Assembly (NCBI GenBank): GCA_001312325.1
Contig: BBDJ01000017.1
Location: 39,034 to 103,033 of the forward strand
From: Lysinibacillus pakistanensis
GTDB taxonomy: Bacteria > Bacillota > Bacilli > Bacillales_A > Planococcaceae
Reading direction: 5' to 3'
DNA: 64,000 bases
Shown: piece after piece, positions 22,073 to 33,675 of the stretch
Numbering within the stretch: position 1 is the first letter of the stretch
Layout: each line of letters begins with the position of its first letter
The notes under the pieces: model-generated
The model's database searches: none
What the model was told of the DNA's origin: nothing
What the model saw: the letters and a program-made list of their open reading frames with translations, nothing else
Position numbers and translations under genes: made by a program

Positions 22073-23677
22073 TTATAATAAACTTTTAATTAACGTATCA
22101 ATCATTATAGGCATTTCTTTAAAAGCACTATCTACATGCAATCTTTCTGTTTTTTGGTGTGCATCCTTGCCAAATGGACCGACATTTAACACAGGACCTT
22201 GTAGGGCTGTCATTTCTTTAAATGGAATACTATACGTATCGCCCCATACTGGTGTGTTCCGTTCAAATGCTAGCCACTCATTGGAATCATCTGTATAGTT
22301 CACATAGCTTAAATCACAAATACCATTAAAATAGTGAATTTGCTCCACTTCAACGTCGAAAGTTTGTGCCGTCTTTTTCATCAATTCAATCGACTGTATC
22401 ACTAATGGATGATTGGATGAATTAATGGCAGGGTAGTAGGGTGGCGCATATAACAGTACCGTCGCTGGTGCTAATTCCTGACAGCGAATCATGAGCTGAT
22501 CTACGATGCGAATCGATTTTTCACGATCATCCCATTCACTATGCTGCAGAACTTGCTGTTTAATGGCATGAACTTCTTCAGCCCTAATTTATGAGTAGCG
22601 TGCTCCAATAGTGCCTCGTAGCGTAATACCTTTACGTCGCCCACACCCTGGACTTTTTCTCGTGTACAAATTTGTTGATAGTGCTCATTACAAGCAGCCA
22701 TAGCCTGTAACGCCACTTGCTCAAAAATAGCCATGACTTCCGCAGCTGTCCGCTTTAACAAAAAGACATTGTAAAGTGCCGCCGCACGGTATGGTGTTTG
22801 TGTAGAATACTCCATTTTCAAATCTTTTAATTGTAAAGAGACTGGTAATGGTGTACTTTCACCCAAATCTGTTTCACGAAAAAGTGGGTTCCACTCCATA
22901 TGCTGTGTCATATAGGAAGCAATAAAGTTAGCTGTCATCCCTTTTAATGGTTCACCTACATGGGTTTCCTTACCATAAAACAGTGCAGCAGGCATGATCT
23001 TACCAATTGTCCCTGAATAGATATATTCATTTGTATCGGATGGCCCTTGTGAAAAGGACGGTTCACTATTTAAAAATAATTTATAAGTTAAACCATGTTG
23101 TTCTCGTAGTCTCACAAGCTCTACAACTGCTGCTCTCATTCCAGCAGAGTTGACTTCCTCATCGGGAACAGCTGTTAAAATAAGATTAATGGGCCATTGC
23201 TCAAAGCTTGCTTTTTCAATCAACTGCATGTGTAATGCCAGTCCCATTTTCATATCCATTGTGCCACGTCCAAACAAATAATTGCCTGACTCCAAATCAA
23301 TTCTAGCTGCCTCTGGCAAATCTTTTTTTATATTTAGGTTCCATCAACTTTTTAGTTAATTCTTCTGGATAAAAAGCTAATGGCTCTAGCTCTCCATATT
23401 CCTCCGTATGCACTGTATCAAAGTGACTTATTAACACAACTGTTTCTGTTGCCGTTGGATGCTTATATAAGGCCGTAACAGCATTTCTTCCAAGTCCTGC
23501 ATCGTGTAGCTCAATGAACTCAGGATGTTTTTTATAGTATGGAAGCGTTAACAATTTATCTTTTAATTTATAGGCGAATTCATTTTCTCCCTTTGTTAAA
23601 GTTCTGCTTTCCCAGCTAACAATTTCACAAAGTAGGGCACGTAGTTTTTCAGGTGTATTCCACATATAAGTATTCAT
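22073..23677 (-). CDS. rocB: M20-family peptidase, RocB type
   Basis: About 535 residues. Zinc-ligand blocks of the M20 fold are visible: SHFDTVHTEEYG, the GRGTMDMKMG aspartate block and AVPDEEVNSAGMR. Length and insertions fit RocB (arginine utilization) rather than DapE or ArgE. ATG at 23677 behind GGAGC. Breaks: T7 near 23324-23330 and a lost G near 22592, after which EEVHAIKQQVLQHSEWDDREK links to the C-terminal part. It lies 80 bp upstream of the AGCS symporter on the same strand. The substrate is not known; RocB's own activity is not settled. Confidence 0.8.
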
Positions 23678-24081
23678 TATATTGCTCCTTTTATAGTAGT
23701 CTGTGAGTTTTTTAGATATTAATCATTAAGCAAGGTTTTTGATTACTAAATATTCCACTATACGAAATTTAATCTGTATAATGGAATATAAATTATCGTA
23801 AAGGGAAAATATAAAATTGTCAATTTTAATTTTTATGAATACTTGTAATTTTCCGTACTAATTAGGTGGATTCCTATATACATATTTCATCTAGTATCTA
23901 TTTAAATATTTAAAAATTAGTTAAAATTAAATGAAACTACATTCAAAAGCAGGGGCTTTATTTTTAAAGTACATCAAAGGCATGTATTGTAATTTCTTAA
24001 TTATTCCCCTAACAGCTATTTTGGATCTGTAAAAGCATTAGAATAGAGGTCAATACAGGATAATGGAAGGGAGAAAATGTA
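23678..24081. other. Divergent intergenic region, rocB / IclR
   Basis: A 404-bp, very AT-rich region between divergent genes. It should contain both promoters and probably the binding site of the IclR protein encoded next door. No gene, repeat or RNA structure that I can support. Confidence 0.4.
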
Positions 24082-24811
24082 ATGATTCAATCAATAGAAA
24101 GAGCAATGTTAGTCATAAATATGCTGGCAAGACATCCAAAACGTTTTTTTTCTGTGCAGGAAATTTTTAACGAAACAGAATTACCAACTAGCACAATTTA
24201 CAGAATATTATATACATTAGAAAGCTTTGATTTAGTAGAGAGGAATGACAATAAAAAGGAATTTAGATTAGGCTATACTTGGTTGCAGCTTGGCATGAAA
24301 ATGTATCACGAAACAGATCTCAGGGAAAAAGCACATCCTCTCTTAGAAAATCTTGCCTATAATGTTCGTGAAACTATCTACTTAAGTATTGCGAAACAGT
24401 TTGCATCCATTATTATTGATCGAATTGATAGTCCTAAAAATGTTCGTATTATTGATATGATTGGCGAGAAAATCCCATATCCTATTGGAGCTCCTAATAA
24501 AGTGTTGCTTGCATTCTCTAGAAGTGATCTACAGCAGCAATTTTTGAAACAGCTTGAGGAGCAAGAGAAAGAAGAATTGATTGAGAATCTTAAAGGTGTG
24601 AAGGATAAAGGCTTTGCCATAAGCTTTGGGGAAAAAAACAAAGGGGACAGTATCAATAGCAGCACCTATTTTTGATTCAAATAAACAACCCATTGCAGCA
24701 ATTAGTGCAGAGTGTTTTGAATACGATACAGATGCTGAAAAATTAGAGAGTATAACACAGGAGGTCATGAAAACGGCACAGCAGCTATCACATGAATTAG
24801 GATATATATAA
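24082..24811 (+). CDS. IclR-family transcriptional regulator
   Basis: About 242 residues. N-terminal winged helix (IERAMLVINMLARHP, LPTSTIYRILYTLESFDLVER) and C-terminal effector domain (HPLLENLAYNVRETIYLSI, AAPIFDSNKQPIAAISAE). The A7 run at about 24634-24640 breaks the frame; A6 gives GEKTKGTVSIAAPIF. It is divergent from rocB and the AGCS symporter and likely regulates them (inference from position). Confidence 0.88.
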
Positions 24812-24823
24812 AAACTTTTAAAT

Positions 24824-24870
24824 AACCATCTAGTGTCAATCTTAGGCCGACATTAGATGGTTAATTTTTT
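24824..24870 (+). terminator. Terminator after the IclR gene
   Basis: AACCATCTAGTGTC (24824-24837) pairs with GACATTAGATGGTT (24849-24862), with a T-rich tail. Confidence 0.88.
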
Positions 24871-24890
24871 TTATCTACTTCCTTTTTGAA

Positions 24891-26136
24891 TTACTGTTTC
24901 CTACTACTCACAATACCTTGATAGTAGCTTCTTTTTGAACGCTGTATCGTTAACAATAGTAGTATAACAGCGATAAACAACATCATACAGGAAGCACTAA
25001 CGACAACTACACGGATTGTCATCCATTCAGCAACTAAACCAAATATAGCAGTAAATACAATAATAAAAAGCGCTTCAAAGAATCCATAAATACTTCCAAT
25101 TCGGCCCATGATCTTAGAAGGAATGTTATTTTGATAAAATGTATAAAACCCTGTATTCGCAAAAGCCGTTGCAAATGACAATAGAAAGCATCCCAAAGCT
25201 GCAATAAGAAAAGTAAAGGATGAAGTAAACACTAAATAGCCTAATGCTGTTATAAGAGACCCCATACCGATCAGCCATGCAGTAGGAATTTTTTTCAACA
25301 AAAGCTGAATTGGTTAAAGAGCCAATTAAAACACCTACTCCTGCGAGACTGACTAACATTCCATATTGCCCCTCTGATAAAGCTAGTACTTGTGTTGCAA
25401 AAGCTGCCTCTAAAGAATCCGTTGCTGTCATCAAGACGATGGTAGCACTAAACAACATATAGATCATCATTACGTAGCGATTTTTGAAGCTAAAGCGTAT
25501 GACCATTTGCCAATCATGCAGTAATACACGATACAGCGATACATTTTCTGTATCACGATCAAATTTTTCATGGGCTTCAACGTTTGGCATTTTAAAGGTT
25601 ATACAGGCTGATAGAGATAAGGCAATTGCATTTAAGTATATTGCCATATTGGGTGTCCCAAGTGTAAAAAGCAAACCAGCAATAGCAGGCCCAGTTAGAA
25701 ATGCCCCAGAATCGAGAAGGCTACGCAATGAATTAAAACGTTTCCGTTGTGCAATAGGTATTAATTTAGTGATATAAGTCATAGAAGTTGGATGATACAT
25801 AGAGCTAGCTGCTGTAATGATAAACACTAAGGCATAAATCGATACTAAGCTAGAAAAGAAAGGGAGTAAAACGATTAGTATAGATTGAAAAAGGTTTAAA
25901 ATAATCATTAAATTTTTCTTATTAAAACGATCGATTAGGCTTCCTGACCAAAAATTAGTGAGCAAGGATGAGCATGCTCTTACAATATACAAGCCAGAGA
26001 CAGCAAGAGCTGATTCTGTAAGCTTTAAAACAATGAGATTTAAGGCGATAAAATAGATCCATCCACCAATACTAGAGATACCAATACTACACAATAGGAT
26101 GACAGGATAGCGCCATGTCTCTAAAGATTTTTTCAT
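24891..26136 (-). CDS. MFS transporter under T-box control
   Basis: About 413 residues, around 12 membrane segments, MFS motif-A-like SGSLIDRFNKKNLM after helix 2. ATG at 26136 behind AAGGAGG. The A7 run at about 25291-25297 breaks the frame; A6 joins SAFVEK to IPTAWLIGMGSL. The leader RNA upstream is a T-box, so expression should rise when a particular tRNA is uncharged. That makes an amino-acid importer or exporter the likely role; the substrate cannot be read from the protein. Confidence 0.87.
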
Positions 26137-26173
26137 ATAAATTCCTCCTTAAGCAAAGTCATAATTTGCAAAA

Positions 26174-26480
26174 TAAAAAAAATCCCACCCCCAAGACGAT
26201 TTGTCTTAGGGACGAGATTGTGGAATTTATATTCACGTGGTGCCACCCTAGTTCGCCATTATGTCACCATAATAGCCTTTTCAGTACGGCATAACGACTT
26301 ATGCTTATACTGTTCCTCTGTAACGGGAGCTCCGTCGCACCATCATTCTATGCAGAAATCCAATGCGCTACTCCGAGACTTGTTTCAATAATTCGTTCTT
26401 ACTCGTTTTCAGCATTCCGAGCTCTCTGGGAAGAACAACCTTATTTACTCTTCTCTTCATTGTATTTTGCATATTGTAGC
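26174..26480 (-). promoter_or_regulatory. T-box riboswitch leader of the MFS transporter
   Basis: On the minus strand the leader contains the exact T-box core AGGGTGGCACCACG (26236-26249), followed by a GC-rich terminator stem (CGTCCCTAAGAC with GTCTTGGGGGTGGG) ending in T8 (26174-26181). Upstream lies a Stem I with an AGTA element, the AGAGAGCTCGG region and a paired AATAA...TTATT arm. The 3' side of the specifier loop reads GAAACAAG, so ACA (Thr), AAC (Asn) or GAA (Glu) are all possible specifier codons. It ends about 40 bp before the MFS start. Confidence 0.92.
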
Positions 26481-26505
26481 ATAAATCTATAATTTTGGTA
26501 AAGCA

Positions 26506-27129
26506 CTAGTTTTCTTTAGGTATTTTTTTTAGCTCTGCTAATAATGTCTGACATATAATTATGGATTCTACGGTGTTATTTGTTATTTCAAGAGAATGAT
26601 CCGCACTTTCGATAATAGAAAGATGATGGGAAGAAAGTTGCTCGACTATTTCCTTCGAATAATGAGGATCAGCCGTTCCAATTGCTAGAAATGTATTTTT
26701 GTCTATAAGGTTTTGTCCAATATGCTCAAATAACAGCAGTGGGGTGAGAATAACATATCGGGAAAATATAGCTGGACACTGCTGCATATAAAAATCAATA
26801 ATCGGTAATGTTCCAAGTGATTTGCCTATGTATACAGCTTCCTGATAAGGTTTTGTGCGTAAAATATATTCTACGATAGTGTTTGCTTTTTGATAAACCA
26901 TATCTGATATAGCTTTTGGATCCTGTTCAAACTGCTGTTGCTCAAATGCATAGCACACCTGTACAACATCATAGCCCAGCTCTAGCATTAACTGAGTAGA
27001 GTAATAAAGAAGCGGTCTGTCATAGGTATAGCCTGTGCCAGAGAACATAAAGCAAACTTTGTTACTCGTATTATCAAAAAAATTGTATGGGATATTATTG
27101 TATTGAGCTTTTCTTTGTTTAACTTTCAT
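26506..27129 (-). CDS. Alpha/beta-hydrolase-fold protein coupled to SgrR-like gene
   Basis: 207 residues, intact. A nucleophile elbow GKSLGT (in place of GxSxG), CFMFSGTGYTYDRPLLYY near the N-terminus and a late acidic/His pair (GTADPHYS, ESADHSLE) fit a small serine hydrolase of the alpha/beta fold. Its ATG overlaps the stop of the upstream SgrR-like gene, so the two are co-translated. The enzyme substrate is unknown. Confidence 0.75.
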   Translation of the reverse strand: MKVKQRKAQYNNIPYNFFDNTSNKVCFMFSGTGYTYDRPLLYYSTQLMLELGYDVVQVCYAFEQQQFEQDPKAISDMVYQKANTIVEYILRTKPYQEAVYIGKSLGTLPIIDFYMQQCPAIFSRYVILTPLLLFEHIGQNLIDKNTFLAIGTADPHYSKEIVEQLSSHHLSIIESADHSLEITNNTVESIIICQTLLAELKKIPKEN

Positions 27130-28770
27130 AAAGATTCCTCCTTATCATACCAAATGGTTGAAAAATCAATATACCCTAAGTAATTAAAGTTTAATTCTAA
27201 AATATCATGAGCAAAAGGTATTTCATCAATATTTGTAAATAATGGTATCAAAATTGCTTCTTCCATTAAATAGTCATTTAGAGCATCATACAGTAATGGC
27301 CATTCTGTTTTTGGAGCACATTTGAATTGGTTAAGTATATTGCTAAAATATAAATCATCTTTGCAGACTTTATAAATAGGAGAGTCTGGGCTGAACATAG
27401 CCTGTAATTTATGAAAGGCTGTTGGAATAGATACAACATTCGTATACACAAATACGTCATGATTAAGCTGTTGTAGACTATATTTAATATATTGAGATAG
27501 TGTTAATGTATCCACTTGTGGTTGATAACCATATCGTTTAAAAGATGAAACTAATAGTTGGTTCAATTTGCTCTTTCTTTTAGAAACAGCAATTTTTAAA
27601 TTTTCATTTCTACATAGTGGTGGAATACTACTACTAAAATAGCTTAAATGAATTTTTTAAGGATGAATCCTTTTGAAGCAATGTAAATAAATGCTTATGT
27701 ATGATGTTTTTTTAAGTGCAGTCTTTGAGCTTTAGTTGAACAAACCTTTGTATTTTTATTTAATATAATGGCACAAATCCCATTTTGGATATTCATCTTT
27801 TTATGATGAATAGAAGTAGAGAAATTTGTTTGAAAAAAATGAATTTAAGGTTTTGGGTAGTAAGTTTAATTCCACTGTTTGCAATAAAGCCTTCATACCA
27901 AAATAATTATCATAAGCTTTTAATATAATTTGATCGTCTGTATATGTAGAAATTGCAAATGAACCTGTTCCGTAAACGACATTATCTTCAATTTTATAAA
28001 TACTTGATTGAATATCGGTCAGTAAGTCTAGCACGTATGTGCAAGATTCCGAAAGAATAATATCTATTGTCCACGTATCCACGATTGTGATTTCTTGAAT
28101 AGGCCTCCATAGAGGAAGGTGAAGTAATTGGCATAAACACCATGCGACGTCTTTTGCTGTTAGTAAATCACCATTGTGGAAAGTAACATTTTTTTCGCAG
28201 ATAAAGACGCAATTTTTGATCATTCATTTTCCAGTGATGAGCAAGAGACGGAATAATAGCACCATTAGTATCTGCTTCGACCAGACGATTTGTAATATTG
28301 GATAAAAGTGCGGCACTATAAGCATCATTCACTTGATCGGGTTGAAGATTATAAATAGGGTGATAGATTGGCACTATCAATCGTTCATTATATAGAATGT
28401 TATTTGTAATATTTTGTTGATATAGTTGCTTTAAGCTTATAGCTAGAGAATCTGTTAAATGGGGAAATGCAAATAACTCTTCCCAATCCATCATCGTCAT
28501 TACTGAAATATGAGGTTTCATAGCATCTACAATCATTTTTTTCAATATCCTGGTGCCATTGAATTTTGGATAAGTGTCCGCGCCCATTTCCTGCTTGATA
28601 AGTTAGCCAATTGTGTTGCTGAAATAATTTAAGATAACGATTTAATTGCTTCGTACTAATATGTAGTAAAGCTGCTAATTGCTGTTGATTGAAAGTGCTA
28701 CCTTTTTGATGGCAATAAAGTGAAAGTAAATAGAAAAGTGTTTTATTTTTTTTGAAAGAAAGGTGGACAT
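27126..28770 (-). CDS. SgrR-like regulator (helix-turn-helix plus solute-binding domain)
   Basis: ATG at 28770 behind AAAGGAG. N-terminal winged helix (FNQQQLAALLHISTKQLNRYL, then a GNGRGHLSKIQW wing) fused to an extracellular-solute-binding-family-5-like domain (VNDAYSAALLSNITNRLVEAD, LRKNVTFHNGDLLTAKDV), the SgrR architecture, about 545 residues. Such proteins bind DNA and sense a small ligand. Breaks: A run near 28541, A run near 28190, near 27838, near 27712 and near 27644. A 76-bp gap separates it from a divergent quinone oxidoreductase. It probably regulates that gene and perhaps the downstream hydrolase and transporter. Confidence 0.78.
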
Positions 28771-28846
28771 TTACTATCTCCTTTTGTCTCTTTTTATAAA
28801 AAAATATTCTCTTTTATAATGTTACCATAACAAGGAGGGGACATTT

Positions 28847-29817
28847 ATGAAGGCTGTGATTTTGAATGAGTTTGGCTCTGCTGATGTTTTGCAATATGTA
28901 GAATGCCCAATACCTAGTATAAGTTCTGGGGAGGTATTAATACGTACAACCTACACAAGTGTAAATTTTGCTGATATTAAAAACAGAACAGGGAATAAGG
29001 CTAAAGCAAATTTCCCAATGATTTTAGGCTTAGATGTAGCAGGGGTAGTTGAAAAGGTTTTTGATGAGAGTAGTATGTTTAAAAAAAGGAGATCTTGTTA
29101 TTGCATTTCCGAAAAATGGAGCCTATGCGGAATTTGTAGTGGCAAAGGAGCAGCTAGTATTTCGTATCCCTAATGGTGTGTCAGTGGAGAAGGCAGCCGC
29201 AGCTCCAACAGTTTTATTTTTATCCTATCTGTTGACACATCAAATTGCGCCAATTCAAAAAAAGTGATGCTGTTTTAATTCATGCAGCTTCTGGCGGAGT
29301 AGGGACAATGCTTATTCAAATGGCCAAAAATCTAGGGGCAAGAAAGATTATTGGAACGGTTAGTAAAATGGATAAAGCAAGTATTGTTTATAAGCTTGGT
29401 GCACATCAGGTGTTAACCTATAAGAATTTTAGCGAGCAAGTCAATGACTATACAGATGGACTAGGTGTAAATATCATTTTTGATTCTATTGCGGGCCATA
29501 TAACGGAAGAAAGCTTAAGCTGTTTAGCTCCATACGGTACCCTTGTGCAATTTGGGAATAGCGGTGGTAGAGCTGGGCAAGTCATGACCTCAGATTTACA
29601 TAATAGCTGCCGGAATATCAAGGGCTTTAGTCTAGGAACTACCCGAAAGCTTAAGCCTGAGTTATTGCAGCAGGTTGCCCAAAATATTTTTACTATATTA
29701 AAGAATGAGAGCTTCCAAGTACCAGTTGCTAAAGTTTTCGCATTAGAGGATATGCAGGAAGCACATAAGTTAATGGAAAGTCGTCAGCATCAAGGAAAGA
29801 TTTTAATAAAAATATAA
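28847..29817 (+). CDS. Zinc-free MDR-family quinone oxidoreductase
   Basis: About 320 residues. N-terminal GroES-like domain (VLIRTTYTSVNFADIKNR) and a Rossmann domain with the NADPH motif HAASGGVGTMLIQMAK. There are no zinc-binding cysteine clusters, which points to the NADPH:quinone reductase branch. ATG at 28847 behind AAGGAGG. Breaks: A7 near 29081-29087 and A7 near 29258-29264, repaired to FKKGDLVIAFPKNG and APIQKSDAVLIH. It is divergent from the SgrR-like gene. Confidence 0.87.
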
Positions 29818-29862
29818 AATATGTCAACCCTCTGTAGGATGATTGTACAGAGCTGATTGTTT

Positions 29863-31129
29863 TTATTTTCCATCAGTGACGGTCAAGATGCCACGTTGAA
29901 GCATACCGGCAAATCCAGCCATAGCCCTATGTGCAGCAGCCTCGCCTACGCGTGCATACGCGACGATTACGGATGAGCCGTCATTGACCTCATTTGCTAA
30001 AAACACAGTTTCGCCTGAAGTTCTAACAGCCTTGTCCAAAGCTATTAAAAAAAGCCGCATCGGCATTCCAAGAGAGGGTATATAAATAACCGGTAGAGCT
30101 ATCAAGATGAGCTGAGCGCAATTGATCAATCTCTGTTCTAGTGTACCCTTGCTCTACAACTGCAAGAATGGTTTCCTCTTTTAATTGCTCACCTGTAAAG
30201 TCTGCCGGCTCACTTATTTCATAAGCCTTCATGTCAGGCTGTGAATCAAAAGTATTTCTATAAAAATTATTTATTTTATGTGAATCATTGATTAAGCGAC
30301 AATCGGGTATGACTCCAGTAGAGCCGGTATAAGCAATCCCATGAGCTAACCAAGCTAAGCCCATTCCAACATAGGCATTATATCCTGATGAAGGGAAAAA
30401 CTTGCGACCTGAATTTATAGTTACTAAGCCACCTATAGCTAGAGAGGCCATTGTTTCTGAAGGGTCCAGGGTAGACCATCTGTCCATCACATATGTTCCA
30501 TATTTATATAAAACATCATATTTTGGATAATCGGTAGCGGAAGCATGACTTGACAAAACATCTAAATATAAACCAAGACCTCCAACATGCAAAATAGGGC
30601 CATTGACGGCGAAATTGGCAAATTTTTGATTCCTCCAGCAATCAACAGTGTCCTCTAAAGCATTGAAACTTGGATTTGCTGTGCTATCCATCCAAGAGGC
30701 GATTTGATTGGCCAAAGATTCTGTTGCATGCAGTAGACGGTTTTGATCGATAGTATCCAAATCATTGTAAACATGCTCGTAAGCTATTACTAAGCCTGCT
30801 AACACTATACCACCAGATGGAGAGCCTCCTAAAGTAGCATTGCTAAATAAAAGTGATTCACCAGAGGCATTCTGTAATTCTTCCATAGCAGTTAAGGTAG
30901 CTAAAATGGCTATTTTCACCTGTTCCTTTATGGCAGGGGCTTTATCGTATAAACTTGCTAAAAATTGTAATTGATTGCCCAAACGCTGAAAGCGAAGATT
31001 AACTTCTTGACCATTACTTCCAGAACGAATGGCGGCTACTTGTGAATAATTTTCATTATAGGAACAGCCCTCAGGGAAATGCTCATTAAAAAATCGGATA
31101 GCTTCATCTGATGTCAATTTTGTTGTCAT
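29863..31129 (-). CDS. Unrecognised protein of about 420 residues
   Basis: ATG at 31129 behind GAGGAG. The protein is soluble, with no signal peptide, rich in helices, with repeated Gly-Ala-hydrophobic stretches (SPSGGIVLAGLVIAYEHVY, ETMASLAIGGLVTINSG, YVGMGLAWLAHGIAY) that could form a helical toroid. The T7 run (minus strand; A7 on plus) at about 30045-30051 breaks the frame near the C-terminus; with T6 it ends in TVTDGK. I recognise no catalytic motif. It follows an EcsC-family gene by 42 bp, so the two are probably co-transcribed. Confidence 0.65.
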
Positions 31130-31171
31130 GATTTCACTCCTCGATAGTATTTTGAAGGAAAAAGAGTCTTT

Positions 31172-31979
31172 CTATTGATTCAACGTATTAAGTTTTTCAA
31201 CGATTCTTCGTTTTCGATAGAGCATAATTCCTGTTTCAGATACATCTTGCATCATACCCTTATTAGCATACGCACCGAAAATCATTCCAGCAATAGGAAT
31301 CATCTGAAATAGCTTCTTCCAGCCTAGCTGATCTCGATACGTAAAGAATACTTCCTGCCAGCCCTGAAGCTGTGAAACCATGTTTTCCGATGCATGATTT
31401 GTATCATGCATAGAAGAAAGCTCCTTTAATATAGCCTCCTTGCCCACGATATCAGCAGAAGTAAATTGTAGGCATTTAACAATAAAAATACGCTCCATTT
31501 TATCATTTGGATCATAGCCATAAATAATGGCGATTTCTTGTAAGGTTTTTAAAGCCATTCCTAGAATAAACGGGATATCAATGGCCAATGTAAAGATACC
31601 ACCAATGCCAGTAGAAGCACCTTGCACAGTTGCTAATTTCACACGTTCTTCCTGTAGTTTGTCACTAAGAGCAATCATATCCTCTAAAGGCATTTGTCCA
31701 ATATCAGAAATATCAAAAATATGCTGCAACGAAGAAGTGCTACGAATTTTTTTGCATCATGGCCTGTTCATTAATTAAATATTTACCGCCAGATTGAACA
31801 TAGCTCCCTAATTCATCGACAAGTAAGGCTATCTTATTTTGAAGAAAAGAAGGAGTCATCTTGTCTAAAATTTTAAATGGAATACGTCCAAGTTTCTCCC
31901 AAAACCATAGATCCTTATGATCCTTTTCCCAAGCTTGAATTTCTTGCAAATGCTTTTCTAATTGCTCTTGATTCTCCAT
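31172..31979 (-). CDS. EcsC-family protein
   Basis: About 268 residues. N-terminal LEKHLQEIQAWEKDH and PFKILDKMTP, then GASTGIGGIFTLAIDIPFILGMALKTL and the family's later LQGWQEVFFTYRDQ and FGAYANKGMM are EcsC hallmarks. EcsC proteins are peripheral or membrane-associated and of unclear function. ATG at 31979 behind AAAGGGG. The T7 run near 31746-31752 breaks the frame; one base less joins MMQKI to RSTSSLQHIF. Confidence 0.85.
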
Positions 31980-32089
31980 TTTGTTGATTCCCCTTTGTTA
32001 TGCATTATCCTGCATAAAACGGACAGTATGAACACCACTACAAAAATTAAGAGATGAACTGCCAGTGATAGCTCGATTTGTTTAACTAC

Positions 32090-32124
32090 CATTCAGTAGA
32101 GATGAGGAAAATCTTTACTGAATG
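32090..32124. repeat. Imperfect inverted repeat downstream of the MocR gene
   Basis: CATTCAGTAGAGAT (32090-32103) pairs with ATCTTTACTGAATG (32111-32124), 13 of 14 bases. Neither side has a clear T tract, so it may be an operator or a weak terminator. Confidence 0.4.
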
Positions 32125-32196
32125 AAGTATTCTTTATTTACAATACGAGGAAATTCGGTAAAAGGTTTCGATAGTTTAGAGAAATTTTAAAATTAA

Positions 32197-33578
32197 CTAA
32201 AATCTCGATACAGAAAATTGCCAGACAGAAGCTAGCAAAGCGATGCCATCAGTGATTTGTTCAAGTGTTAACCCACCATAGCCTATGATGACCATTGCCT
32301 CGTGAGAACCTTGTTGATAAGAGGTTGAGCATGGATAGACAGCAATTCCTACTTGCATGGCTAGCTGTATGGCATTTTGCTCGGAAAGCCTTGATGGTAA
32401 TCTCACAACAATATGAAGCCCTGACTTTTCACCAATCACCTTAAACTCTTCTGAAAAATGAGCATGAATAGCTGCAAGTAAGACCTGTTGCTTTTTACGA
32501 TAAATCGTACGCATTTTAGCTAAATGCTTATCGTATAAACCCTGTGCCATAAACTCGGCTAAAACAAGCTGATCGATTTTTGACACAACTGATTTTTGAT
32601 CTTGATGAAAAAGCTGATAATCTTCTACTAATGAATGAGGTAAAATCATATAGCTTATACGCAGAGATGGGATTAGCGTTTTAGAAAACGTGCCAAAATA
32701 AATTACACGCTGAAGCTGATCCATTTTCGCTAATGAGGGAATGGGAAGCCCCTTAAAGCGAAATTCCGAATCATAATCATCCTCAATAATAAAGGCCTCT
32801 TTAGATGTAGCCCATTGCAAAATAGCAGCGCGGCGCTCAATAGGCATGACCATTCCAAGTGGGAACTGATGTGCAGGTGTAGTGTATAACAAGTGTAGAG
32901 CTTCATTCGGGATTGTAATACCTGATTGATCAACAGGAATAGCGTGGGCGAACAATCCACATTGCTGGACTGTTGAACATAACCGTTTAAAGCCAGGATT
33001 CTCTATGCCCACATGTGATTTTGAGCCAAAGAAATGGCATAATGCTTGAAGCTGATTTTGCGTACCACTATAAACAAACACCTGTGATGCCTCACATTGC
33101 ACACCTCTTGAACGTGCCACATAGCGTGCAATCTCTTCACGCAATGTCCATTCACCTTGCCACGGACTAATCGTTAAATTTTCTATATTCAAGTGTTTTT
33201 TTCAACAACTTATGCCAGCTTGCAATAGGGAAAGCAGTTTTATCCACATGCCCGTTGTGAAAGTCATATTTGATCGTATGAGAGATAGCTGTTGATGCTG
33301 AAGAGGAGTGTTTCTGTAAATGCTGATCCCATTCAAATTCAAAGGGAGCTATAAAATAGCCTAAGCGTTCCTTACTATAGATGTAGCCTTCAGCTAGTAA
33401 TTGTTCATAGGCCCCCTGTACCGTATGGATACTAACATTCAATGTTTTAGCAAGAGCTCGTTTGGAAGGAAGCTTATCCTGGGCACAAAGTTTTTTTGTT
33501 GATGATAGCTACTTTGATTTCTTCATAAATTTGAACATATTTTGCTGTATCTTTAGTAAATGAAATGGAAAGTTCCAT
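32197..33578 (-). CDS. MocR/PdxR-type GntR regulator with aminotransferase domain
   Basis: About 460 residues. An N-terminal GntR winged helix (KYVQIYEEIKVAI, LPSKRALAKTLNVSIHTVQGAYEQL) is fused to a fold-type I aminotransferase-like domain with the PLP lysine in FGTFSKTLIPSLRISY. These proteins sense PLP or an amino-acid-derived ligand and control nearby genes. ATG at 33578 behind GAGGTG. Breaks: T7 near 33490-33496 and T7 near 33196-33202. It is divergent from a GNAT/ATP-grasp pair, the likely targets. Confidence 0.88.
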
Positions 33579-33675
33579 TATGCACCTCGCCTGGTATGGT
33601 GTGTTTTTTTTACTTTTGGTTCTATCTATCATATCAAAATTGCCGTTTAATAGTTAAAAAAAGGAGTGAAGCCAC

